64,000 nucleotides of DNA from Psychroserpens algicola. Lineage in GTDB: Bacteria; Bacteroidota; Bacteroidia; Flavobacteriales; Flavobacteriaceae. A model generated the notes under the pieces. That model was given only the letters and a program-made list of their open reading frames with translations, was not told the DNA's origin and ran no database searches. Position numbers and translations under genes: made by a program. The stretch lies in assembly GCF_014526325.1 (NCBI RefSeq), contig NZ_JACNMJ010000006.1:186001-250000 (forward strand), read 5' to 3'. Shown here in pieces: positions 26,202-33,787 of this stretch. Numbering within the stretch: position 1 is the stretch's first letter; every line of letters begins with the position of its first letter.

Positions 26202-27782
26202 TTAATTAGTTGTAGTCATTTGTTGTTCAAACGTAATTACTATAAATTCTGCAGGTCTAACCACAGCGACCTTAATACTCACTTTCATAAGTCCGTTCAA
26301 AACATCTTCGCTAGTCATTGTTGTTCCTAAACCACACTGTACAGAAAATGCATCAGAAGCCATAGCACCTTGAAGTCCGCCTTCTTTCCAAATGCTAGTC
26401 AGAAAACTAGAAAGCAGTGCTTTGACAGATTTCCATGTATTTGCATCGTTAGGTTCAAACACATAAGCACGAGCGGCAAGTACTGATGACTGCTCAATAA
26501 ATATCAATGTTCTTCGTACTGAAATATATCTCCAATCATTACTATTGCCATCTAATGTACGTGCGCCCCAAATTAATATCCCAACACCATTAAAAAACCG
26601 AATAGCATTGATAGACTTTCCTGAAATAGCATCTACATTTAGCCCAGCTTGTTCTGCCTCTGTAAGTCGGATTGGCAGTGACACTGCTCCCACTATAGAC
26701 CTATTTGCAGGCGATTGCCAAGGTCCTATTTCATTGTCGGTTACAGTAATGACACCTGCCATTCCTCCACTTGGTGGAAGTACATTTATTACTGATAGTA
26801 CTTTTGCTATGATATCATGATATATACGACTAGCATTGAGTAACGCAGTATGAAGCTGACTTATATTTGAATGTATTGTAGATGAATCTTTAATTGCTTT
26901 AATAATACTGGTTATATTCGGATTAGATAAAGATTCAGATTTTAATAAAACTGCCAAAGCATCAATATTACCTCCAAAAAGATTTGTAAAATCTATATCG
27001 GTATCTTGCATTATTGTTGTTCCAATAAAAGGATAATACGCACAACCATAACTCAGTCCTTCTACTCCAGTATTGTTTCTGAACGTTGAAATATCTTCAG
27101 TATAAAAAAAAGGATCTGGCTGACGTCCTCCAATCACGTCAAATATGCTTATCGCAGATTTCATTTCAGCATTTTGTAATAACATTGATTGCATGAGTGT
27201 CGCATTATTTTCAAAAGATAATAATGTTGCTTCAGGACAGATATACATCGTGGGCTCAGCTTCATTTTCCAATAATTTGATCCCAGCAAGTAAATCATTT
27301 AATTCAACATTTGGATTGACCACATGATCTTCTGGATTTGAAGGATTCCCAGATGGATCACCATAGGTGCCAACCGATACAACATAGGCATCTCCTCCTC
27401 CATTAAGAAAAAATAAACGTATACTATTGTACAAATAATAAATGGTATTAGGATCAGGAACGATGGCATAAAGGCTGCCTTCAATCGTTATAAAATCTCC
27501 CTTAACTGGTTGCTGGTCTTGTTTAACCAAATAATAATCTGGGTTATACTGTTTTACAGGCTGTTCAGGAGGCACTGAATCTGGATAACAATAAATGGAC
27601 TGAAATTCAGCAAATGATGATATTTTTTTAGGCACATTAATATAAGATACGCCTTCATATTTAGCTTGTGGTGTATAGCCTACAAAAGCTGGCACGGCTG
27701 TAGGAACAGGAACAACAGAATTTCCGAAAGCATTAATCTCTTCAATATAAACACCTGGAGTTTTCATTTTATTTTCATTCAT
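26202..27782 (-). CDS. contractile tail sheath protein (phage/eCIS type)
   Basis: 526 residues. Sheath hallmarks are present in order: N-terminal TPGVYIEE (8-15) with PTAVPAFVGYT (27-37), GGGDAYVVSVG (128-138), the PPSGGMAGV loop (336-344), WGARTL (405-410), WRYISVRR (417-424), and a C-terminal subunit-linking domain with FIEQSSVLAARAYVFEPND. In R-type pyocins, phage tails, T6SS (VipA/B) and eCIS (Pvc2-4) such proteins form the contractile outer tube. The C-terminal arm residues needed for the sheath mesh appear intact. No partner tube gene is in the window. An alternative start is Met6. Confidence 0.92.
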   Translation of the reverse strand: MNENKMKTPGVYIEEINAFGNSVVPVPTAVPAFVGYTPQAKYEGVSYINVPKKISSFAEFQSIYCYPDSVPPEQPVKQYNPDYYLVKQDQQPVKGDFITIEGSLYAIVPDPNTIYYLYNSIRLFFLNGGGDAYVVSVGTYGDPSGNPSNPEDHVVNPNVELNDLLAGIKLLENEAEPTMYICPEATLLSFENNATLMQSMLLQNAEMKSAISIFDVIGGRQPDPFFYTEDISTFRNNTGVEGLSYGCAYYPFIGTTIMQDTDIDFTNLFGGNIDALAVLLKSESLSNPNITSIIKAIKDSSTIHSNISQLHTALLNASRIYHDIIAKVLSVINVLPPSGGMAGVITVTDNEIGPWQSPANRSIVGAVSLPIRLTEAEQAGLNVDAISGKSINAIRFFNGVGILIWGARTLDGNSNDWRYISVRRTLIFIEQSSVLAARAYVFEPNDANTWKSVKALLSSFLTSIWKEGGLQGAMASDAFSVQCGLGTTMTSEDVLNGLMKVSIKVAVVRPAEFIVITFEQQMTTTN

Positions 27783-27806
27783 TAGTTTTTATTTTAGACG
27801 ATTAAC

Positions 27807-28637
27807 TTATATGTAAATATAGATTGGTGATAAAAAAATTTGTTTTCCATTTTCTTCTTTGAGAGTAATTAAATTAGCATTTGCACCAGGCAAACTGTTG
27901 ATGATTTTCTTCAGACCTTGCGACGATTCATTTGGTGACTCAGAATTATCGGTAATCACATCATACAAACTAAATGTATAGTGATGCTGTTGACTTAGTT
28001 TTAAAGGCATTTCACTAATTATCTCAAAAGCTTGTACTCCTTGTTGTGTGGTCACTAATTTTGGTGGTTGAAAAGAGATATCCTGATCACTTATTATATG
28101 TGGTTGTTTAAGATGAAAATCACTTCTATCTATTATGAAATATTGCCAATAAGTTGCTCTGGATTCGAATGCAATAACAAACTCTGCATCAACAGCATCT
28201 ATAATATCTTGAAAATAGATGTTTACCTCAGCAAATTTATCCGTCGAGCTTAGATGATGCTGTATTGGATTTAAGACTATCGAAGTTTCTGTAAAGGTAT
28301 TATCAGCTGAGCGACTTTCATAGAGAATTGATTGCTGAGTATCCAAATCAATTTGAGTATAATTATAAAAATAAGGGCTTTTAATTTCGATATAGAAATC
28401 AAAATAATTTTGAGTTAATTCCGAATCTAAATGATTAATAAAATCAATAATCGAAGATTCCGAATTCATATAAAAACTACAATTGCTAAGTGTTCTTTTA
28501 ACCTGAATATCGAACCGTCTCATAATGTCTTGCGTGATTGGACCAAATAATATATTTAAATCTTCAGGAATTAACGTACTGAAATAGCCATGCGTTATTT
28601 TGATTTCAAAGATTTTCTTATAGCGAACGGTACTCAT
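27807..28637 (-). CDS. unknown beta-rich protein of the sheath operon (276 aa)
   Basis: 276 residues, second gene of the operon. It starts MSTVRYKKIFEIKITHGYFS, continues through alternating hydrophobic strands and ends SPIYIYI, and reads as an all-beta protein without a signal peptide. Aromatic residues are frequent (FYIEIKSPYFYNYTQ; YWQYFIIDRSDF). Its constant place between the DUF4255 protein and the sheath suggests a structural part of the same particle, possibly a collar or adaptor, but I recognise no family. Confidence 0.6.
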   Translation of the reverse strand: MSTVRYKKIFEIKITHGYFSTLIPEDLNILFGPITQDIMRRFDIQVKRTLSNCSFYMNSESSIIDFINHLDSELTQNYFDFYIEIKSPYFYNYTQIDLDTQQSILYESRSADNTFTETSIVLNPIQHHLSSTDKFAEVNIYFQDIIDAVDAEFVIAFESRATYWQYFIIDRSDFHLKQPHIISDQDISFQPPKLVTTQQGVQAFEIISEMPLKLSQQHHYTFSLYDVITDNSESPNESSQGLKKIINSLPGANANLITLKEENGKQIFLSPIYIYI

Positions 28638-28677
28638 TAATTCTCGATGTTTAAAGTTTTAAAATTTCAATCTTAAT

Positions 28678-29187
28678 TCAAATTTCATCCGTATTAATTG
28701 ACACCAAACGAAGTTTATAAATAACAGAAGGTCGATATATTGCATTCAATGCATTCCAAAGACTATCCGTTTCTTGATACCCCAACTTTTCCATTTCAAA
28801 AGACATCTGTTCAATAGTGTCTGGCATATTGGGTCTTGTATTAGAATCTATTACTGGATGGGTATGAAAAAAAGTAATTACGGCATCGAGAAATTTTAAA
28901 GACTCATCATAGCTGTCAAAATTTGAAGCGACCAAAACATCCAGGTTATACCTGTTGCTAACAGGCTGTATATTTGGCGCATTCGCCGGATGAACAGTAT
29001 TTCGGATAGATTTATCCAGTTCTAAATTTATAAATGACACAACCACTTTATTCTGATTGACTCTTTCTGTCGAATTATCAGCATTTACAATAGCATTGCA
29101 AATAACAACATCATCATGTAATCTAAATTTATTTTTAATGTATTGATTGAGGAGTTGCGTAGTAAATTGTAGAGCGTTCTGAATCAT
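28678..29187 (-). CDS. DUF4255 (Pvc16 N-terminal-like) tail terminator protein
   Basis: 169 residues, first gene of the operon. It fits the DUF4255 pattern: an N-terminal helix MIQNALQFTTQLLNQYI, the strand VVVSFINLELDKSIRNT, the conserved VSNRYNLDVLVASNFDSYDESLKFLDAVI and F-H-P segment FFHTHP, and a C-terminal YRPSVIYKLRLVSI. In extracellular contractile injection systems this family (Pvc16/Afp16) caps the sheath-tube end and sets length. Here it precedes a sheath gene but no tube gene. It defines the operon start; a promoter lies about 60 bp upstream. Confidence 0.85.
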   Translation of the reverse strand: MIQNALQFTTQLLNQYIKNKFRLHDDVVICNAIVNADNSTERVNQNKVVVSFINLELDKSIRNTVHPANAPNIQPVSNRYNLDVLVASNFDSYDESLKFLDAVITFFHTHPVIDSNTRPNMPDTIEQMSFEMEKLGYQETDSLWNALNAIYRPSVIYKLRLVSINTDEI

Positions 29188-29248
29188 AATTATTCTATTT
29201 CACTTAATTGTATAAATAAATGTTTAGGACAGCATAACTTAATATACC

Positions 29249-29292
29249 ATCATACTATTATTTCTAAATAAGTGTCAACAGAATTAATTCTG
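29249..29292 (-). promoter_or_regulatory. sigma70-like promoter and palindrome upstream of the sheath operon
   Basis: On the minus strand: the 14-bp perfect palindrome CAGAATTAATTCTG (29279-29292), directly followed by TTGACA (29278-29273), an 18-bp spacer and TATGAT (29254-29249), which is 62 bp before the DUF4255 start. The hexamers look like a standard E. coli-type promoter rather than TTG-N19-TAnnTTTG. The palindrome abuts the -35 and is a good operator candidate. Confidence 0.5.
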
Positions 29293-29413
29293 CAACTGTG
29301 GGAGAAGCTAAATGTACAAAATAAAATACATACTATTTCATATTACAAAAAAGAATAAAACAAATTAAGGCGCCTTAAAAATTTGATTTCAAACACAGCA
29401 CAAATCTTTTAAA

Positions 29414-31714
29414 TTATTGCTTTTTCTTAAGGAAATTGAAGAGCCCTTTTTTCTTTTTCTTTATAACTTCGGAAGAAGAATCAAACTCACGTTCTTTTTT
29501 ATCTTTCTTAAACAGACGCTTTAAAAACCCATCGCGTTTTTCTAATTCACAGTCTAATGCATTAATGACAGCTTCTGATGGTGCTTCAAATTTCGCCTGA
29601 GTAATGGCGTTGAACTGATTATCGGTATTCATCTCTTTTAAAAACAAAGCAACTATTGGTAATGCCGAATTGGCGCCTTGTCCAATAGATGTATTGCTAA
29701 AACCAATGCGGTGATCATCATTTCCAACCCAGGATAACATGACTAATTTCGGACTTAAGCCAACAAACCAGCCATCCTTATTATTTTGTGTAGTTCCTGT
29801 TTTTCCTGCTAAGTCATTTTGAAGTCCGTAACGCGAACGTATGCGCTGTGCAGTTCCAGAATTAATTGTAGATTTCATCATCTCAATCATGGTTTGCTGT
29901 GTGGTTTTCGAAAATGCTTCAGGTGATTCGTTAGCTTGCAGACTTTCATAAATCACTTGTCCTGTCTTATCTTCTATTTTGGTAATATAGAAAGGTTTTG
30001 AAATACGTCCTTCATTTGCATAACTTGTATAAGCTTCAATAAGTTCTAACATTGATAATTCTGCAGTCCCAAGAGCCAATGAAGGCACTTTTGGTAGAGG
30101 TGATTTGATTCCCATTTTTTGAGCCTGTTCGATTACTGCCTCTATACCAACATCTTCAAGCACCTTAACTGCAATTGTATTTACAGATTCACTTATCGCT
30201 TTTTCCAAAGAAAAGTTGAGATGTCTATCTGTTTCATTTTCGCCGTTATTCGTTGGTGTCCACCCCTTTTGATTGGTATATGTCACTTCTTTAACAGGAT
30301 AATACGAACAAGGTTCGATTCCTTTTTCTAAAGCAGTTGTGTAAACTAACGGTTTAAATGTAGAGCCTACCTGACGTTTAGACGCTGAAACGTGATCGTA
30401 TTTAAAACGTTCAAAATCAATACCTCCAACATAAGCCTTAATTGCACCAGATTTAGGATCAACAGCAACAAAACCTGCATTTAAAAATTTCATGGTATGC
30501 TTTAGACTATCCAAAATTGAAGATTCTTCTACTAGATCACCTTTCCATGAAAACAATCTAAAGTTCCCTTTTGCTTGTAAACTATCCATGATTTGTGCAT
30601 CACTCCAATTCTTCTTTTTTAAAGTTTTATAGAGTTTTAGACCTTTAATTCTGCTATCAATCAAAGCCGTATTTTTTATCCATGGTGCTTGTGTTCCATA
30701 CGCCTTTTCAAACTGATTTTGAAGTGTCGCCATGTGCGTTTTCATTGCGGTTTCGGCATAACGTTGCATTGCAATATCAAGTGTGGTATGAATCTTTAAA
30801 CCATCTTTATACAGGTCATATGCTATGCCATCTTTTGCATTGATACTATCCAAAACACGCTTAACTTCCAATCTGATTTTTTCACGGAAATAAGGTGCTA
30901 TACCATCAGTGTGGTTAAATTTTCTATAATCAGTCTCTAACGGTATATCGCTGGTTGTCTTTTTTAAAGCCTCATCTATATAGTCATATTTTTCCATTTG
31001 TTGCAAAACAACATCACGCCTTAACTGACTTCGCTCTGGAAATAATCTAGGGTTGTAACCATGAGGCGCTTTTAATGTCCCTATTAAAGTTGCCGACTGC
31101 GCTAAACTCAGGTCTTTTGTTGTTGTATTGAAAAATCGCTGAGAAGCACTTTCTATCCCAAAAACATTTTCACTAAAAGGTACCGTGTTTAAATACAAAG
31201 CAATGATTTCCTGTTTAGAATAAATGCTTTCAAAACGTTTGGCAACAATCATTTCTTTTACCTTATTCACTGGCATTGAAAACCAACCATGCTTTTCTCT
31301 TCCATAGATATTTTTCACTAATTGCTGACTGATAGTACTTCCGCCTCCAGAGGAATTATCTTGCAATAAAATCGATTTAAAAAATACCCGAAACAAACTT
31401 GTGTAATCCACACCATTATGCTCATAAAAACGTGAATCTTCAGTAGCAACCAAAGCATCTACTAAATGCTTAGGCAAATCTTCATAGGATACTATTTGCC
31501 TATCAAAAATGAAATATTTTCCCAGTAACTCACTGTTGGCATCTAAAAGCAATGTAGCTTCTGCCTGCTTAATATCTTTTAGATCTTTACCAGATGGCAG
31601 AGTTCCCCAAAGTCCGATATACACCGAAAACCAAAATAATAAAAGCATAGCTAGCCCAGCTAATAGAGTTTTGATTATACGCTTTAGCCAAACTGACTTT
31701 ATTTTAAATGTCAT
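29414..31714 (-). CDS. penicillin-binding protein 1A (bifunctional transglycosylase/transpeptidase)
   Basis: 766 residues. There is one N-terminal membrane helix (about 14-34). The GT51 transglycosylase carries EDSRFYEHNG with catalytic Glu92, then GGGSTISQQLVKN. The transpeptidase has STFK (451-454, nucleophile Ser451), an SVN motif (AISESVNTIA) and KTGTT. The C-terminal tail is Lys-rich (KKKKGLFNFLKKKQ). It polymerises and crosslinks peptidoglycan at the inner membrane's outer face. Length and order match class A PBPs. It is monocistronic by spacing. Confidence 0.95.
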   Translation of the reverse strand: MTFKIKSVWLKRIIKTLLAGLAMLLLFWFSVYIGLWGTLPSGKDLKDIKQAEATLLLDANSELLGKYFIFDRQIVSYEDLPKHLVDALVATEDSRFYEHNGVDYTSLFRVFFKSILLQDNSSGGGSTISQQLVKNIYGREKHGWFSMPVNKVKEMIVAKRFESIYSKQEIIALYLNTVPFSENVFGIESASQRFFNTTTKDLSLAQSATLIGTLKAPHGYNPRLFPERSQLRRDVVLQQMEKYDYIDEALKKTTSDIPLETDYRKFNHTDGIAPYFREKIRLEVKRVLDSINAKDGIAYDLYKDGLKIHTTLDIAMQRYAETAMKTHMATLQNQFEKAYGTQAPWIKNTALIDSRIKGLKLYKTLKKKNWSDAQIMDSLQAKGNFRLFSWKGDLVEESSILDSLKHTMKFLNAGFVAVDPKSGAIKAYVGGIDFERFKYDHVSASKRQVGSTFKPLVYTTALEKGIEPCSYYPVKEVTYTNQKGWTPTNNGENETDRHLNFSLEKAISESVNTIAVKVLEDVGIEAVIEQAQKMGIKSPLPKVPSLALGTAELSMLELIEAYTSYANEGRISKPFYITKIEDKTGQVIYESLQANESPEAFSKTTQQTMIEMMKSTINSGTAQRIRSRYGLQNDLAGKTGTTQNNKDGWFVGLSPKLVMLSWVGNDDHRIGFSNTSIGQGANSALPIVALFLKEMNTDNQFNAITQAKFEAPSEAVINALDCELEKRDGFLKRLFKKDKKEREFDSSSEVIKKKKKGLFNFLKKKQ

Positions 31715-31830
31715 AGATAGGAATATAATGATTGGTTATGGTTTATATACGAATTTACTGTCAAAATAGATGTTATTTATAAAAATAAATTCAATAGAAT
31801 TCTAAATTTATCTCGTAACTTTAGGAGACC

Positions 31831-31855
31831 ATACTTCATATCTAAAATGAAGTAT
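31831..31855. promoter_or_regulatory. inverted repeat between the PBP1A gene and msrB
   Basis: ATACTTCAT / ATGAAGTAT, a perfect 9-bp inverted repeat with a 7-nt spacer, lying 99 bp before msrB and 117 bp before the PBP1A start. It could be an operator for either gene. The short T-run on the minus side is also compatible with a terminator-like hairpin. Confidence 0.4.
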
Positions 31856-31953
31856 AAAAAACTTCAATACTGTAAGATTATGAGTTTCATTTCGACTAAA
31901 ATGTGAAGTTAATTATACAGTAATTATTAAATAAAACAGAAAGGACAAAAGCT

Positions 31954-32415
31954 ATGTTAACTTGGAAAGACTTAATCAACTTTGCCGTAAACGGTAATCC
32001 AATTCCTGAGCGCAGAGTTGAAAAAACAGATGCCGAATGGCGTCAACAATTAACTCCAGAGCAATTCAGAATTACGCGTCAAAAAGGAACCGAACGCCCT
32101 CACAGTGGTGCTTTATGCAGTATCTATGATGAAGGCCAATACAATTGTATTTGTTGCGACACTCCTTTATTTGATTCGACCATAAAATTTGAATCTGGAT
32201 CGGGATGGCCAAGTTTTACACAACCTATTAAACCAAACGCAATCAAATATGAAAAAGATGCTTCATTTGGAATGGTTCGCGTAGAAGTCATGTGCAATAC
32301 ATGTGATGCACATTTAGGACATGTATTTCCAGACGGCCCTGAACCAAGTGGATTGCGTTATTGTATCAATTCAGAATCTATGCAACTAGATTCTAAAGTA
32401 GAGGAGACTAAATAA
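31954..32415 (+). CDS. msrB: peptide-methionine (R)-S-oxide reductase MsrB
   Basis: 153 residues. Zinc-binding CxxC pairs are at Cys65/Cys68 and Cys114/Cys117. The substrate region is SGSGWPSF, and the catalytic Cys137 lies in GLRYCINS. It reduces R-methionine sulfoxide in proteins. No signal peptide is seen, so it is probably cytoplasmic. The stop codon shares one base with the msrA start (TAATG), so the stereospecific pair is translationally coupled. Confidence 0.95.
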   Translation: MLTWKDLINFAVNGNPIPERRVEKTDAEWRQQLTPEQFRITRQKGTERPHSGALCSIYDEGQYNCICCDTPLFDSTIKFESGSGWPSFTQPIKPNAIKYEKDASFGMVRVEVMCNTCDAHLGHVFPDGPEPSGLRYCINSESMQLDSKVEETK

Positions 32416-32966
32416 TGACACATAAGACATTAGAACAATTAACCGTAGGAGCTGGATGTTTCTGGTGTATTGAAGCGGTTTACAACGAAGTAAAAGGTGT
32501 AGAAAAAGTGGTTTCAGGATACAGCGGTGGCACAGTACCAGGAACACCAACATATCGTGAAGTATGTTCCGGATTAACTGGCCATGCCGAAGTGGTTCAG
32601 GTCACCTTTGATCCAGACATTATCTCTTACCAAGATTTGCTAGTTATTTTTATGACAAGTCATGACCCAACTACATTAAACCGTCAAGGTGCAGATGTTG
32701 GTTCGCAGTATCGTTCTGTGATTTTTTATCACGACGATACACAAAAACAAGTAGCCAATTTGGTTGTTAAAGAGATGGCTTCCTATTATGAGAATCCTAT
32801 TGTAACTGAAATAAGTGAATTAGGTCCATTTTTCGAAGCAGAAGCTGTGCATCAAAACTATTATGCCAACAATCAAACTCAAGGGTATTGTAGTTTTGTA
32901 ATTACACCAAAACTGGCAAAATTGAGACAAATGCATGCTGACAAATTAAAAACCAGCGTGACTTAA
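32415..32966 (+). CDS. msrA: peptide-methionine (S)-S-oxide reductase MsrA
   Basis: 183 residues. The active-site motif GAGCFWC places the catalytic Cys at residue 15. The family continues with GVEKVVSGYSGG, the TGHAEVVQVTFDP segment, SQYRSVIF, and AEAVHQNYYAN near the C-terminus. It reduces S-methionine sulfoxide, complementary to MsrB immediately upstream. A strong terminator follows 24 bp after the stop. Confidence 0.95.
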   Translation: MTHKTLEQLTVGAGCFWCIEAVYNEVKGVEKVVSGYSGGTVPGTPTYREVCSGLTGHAEVVQVTFDPDIISYQDLLVIFMTSHDPTTLNRQGADVGSQYRSVIFYHDDTQKQVANLVVKEMASYYENPIVTEISELGPFFEAEAVHQNYYANNQTQGYCSFVITPKLAKLRQMHADKLKTSVT

Positions 32967-32990
32967 CACTCATTTTAAGCTATAATTTTC

Positions 32991-33036
32991 GCCTCCATTT
33001 TTCAAATTAACTAATGATAAATGGAGGCTTTTTTTC
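32991..33036 (+). terminator. msrBA intrinsic terminator
   Basis: GCCTCCATTT / AAATGGAGGC, a perfect 10-bp stem with an 18-nt loop, followed by seven T. It rules out the in-frame ATG at 33021 as the start of the nitroreductase. Confidence 0.9.
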
Positions 33037-33050
33037 GTTATATTCAGCCT

Positions 33051-33782
33051 ATGGAAAAAACAGTAACAGAAGCAATTAATTATAGAAGATCTACCAGAGT
33101 TTATAAAAGTGAACCCATAGACTCCCTAAAAGTAAAACAGTGCCTTTATCAAGCATCGCTAGCACCTACCAGCAGCAATTTGCAACTATGGGAATTCTAT
33201 CATATCACAGACAAAACTCTACTTGATCAACTTGCTGTGGCTTGTCTTAATCAAAATGCAGCTAAAACTGCTCAACAGCTTGTTGTTATAGTAACAAGAA
33301 AAGACTTATGGCGACAACGTGCTAAAGCAAATATCGAATTTCTCAATAAAGTTTACGACAAACCAAATCTTGAAGAGCGCTGGTTAAAACGAAAAAAAAT
33401 GGCCATTGATTATTACCAAAAACTAATTCCGACGATCTATACCGATGTTTTCGGAATATTGGGTTTTATCAAGTATCTGGTTTTTCAAATTGTTGGCTTA
33501 TTCAGACCTGTGTATCGTCAAACCCGTTTAAGTGACATGCGAATTGTGGCACACAAAAGTGCCGCTTTAGCAGCTGAAAATTTTATGCTAAGCATGTCTG
33601 CAATTGGATATGACACCTGTCCGATGGAAGGCAGTGATACGCTTAGAGTTAAGCAAATTTTAGCCTTGCCCAGAGGTGCCGAAATTAACATGGTCATTGG
33701 TTGCGGAATCAGAGATGAAGACAAAGGCATATATGGACCTCGGTTTAGAGTCCCTTTTGAAGATGTGTATTTTGAAAAATAA
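33051..33782 (+). CDS. nitroreductase family protein
   Basis: 243 residues from the ATG at 33051; an earlier ATG lies inside the msrBA terminator. The FMN-binding nitroreductase pattern is clear: AINYRRSTRVYKSEPI at the N-terminus, LAPTSSNLQLWEFYHI, LAAENFMLSMSAIGYDTCPMEG, and VIGCGIRDEDKGIYGPR at the C-terminus. It is an NAD(P)H-dependent flavin oxidoreductase whose natural substrate is unknown. It converges with dsbD with a 5-bp gap. Confidence 0.88.
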   Translation: MEKTVTEAINYRRSTRVYKSEPIDSLKVKQCLYQASLAPTSSNLQLWEFYHITDKTLLDQLAVACLNQNAAKTAQQLVVIVTRKDLWRQRAKANIEFLNKVYDKPNLEERWLKRKKMAIDYYQKLIPTIYTDVFGILGFIKYLVFQIVGLFRPVYRQTRLSDMRIVAHKSAALAAENFMLSMSAIGYDTCPMEGSDTLRVKQILALPRGAEINMVIGCGIRDEDKGIYGPRFRVPFEDVYFEK

Positions 33783-33787
33783 AATCT

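Noticed and set aside
23544-29187. The sheath operon as a prophage
   Set aside because: No capsid, terminase, portal, integrase or lysis gene is present, and flanking genes are housekeeping.
23544-29187. The sheath operon as a T6SS
   Set aside because: No TssJLM membrane complex, ClpV, Hcp or VgrG; a single sheath protein rather than a VipA/VipB pair.
33021-33050. Upstream ATG for the nitroreductase
   Set aside because: It falls inside the msrBA terminator; the family sequence begins at the next ATG.
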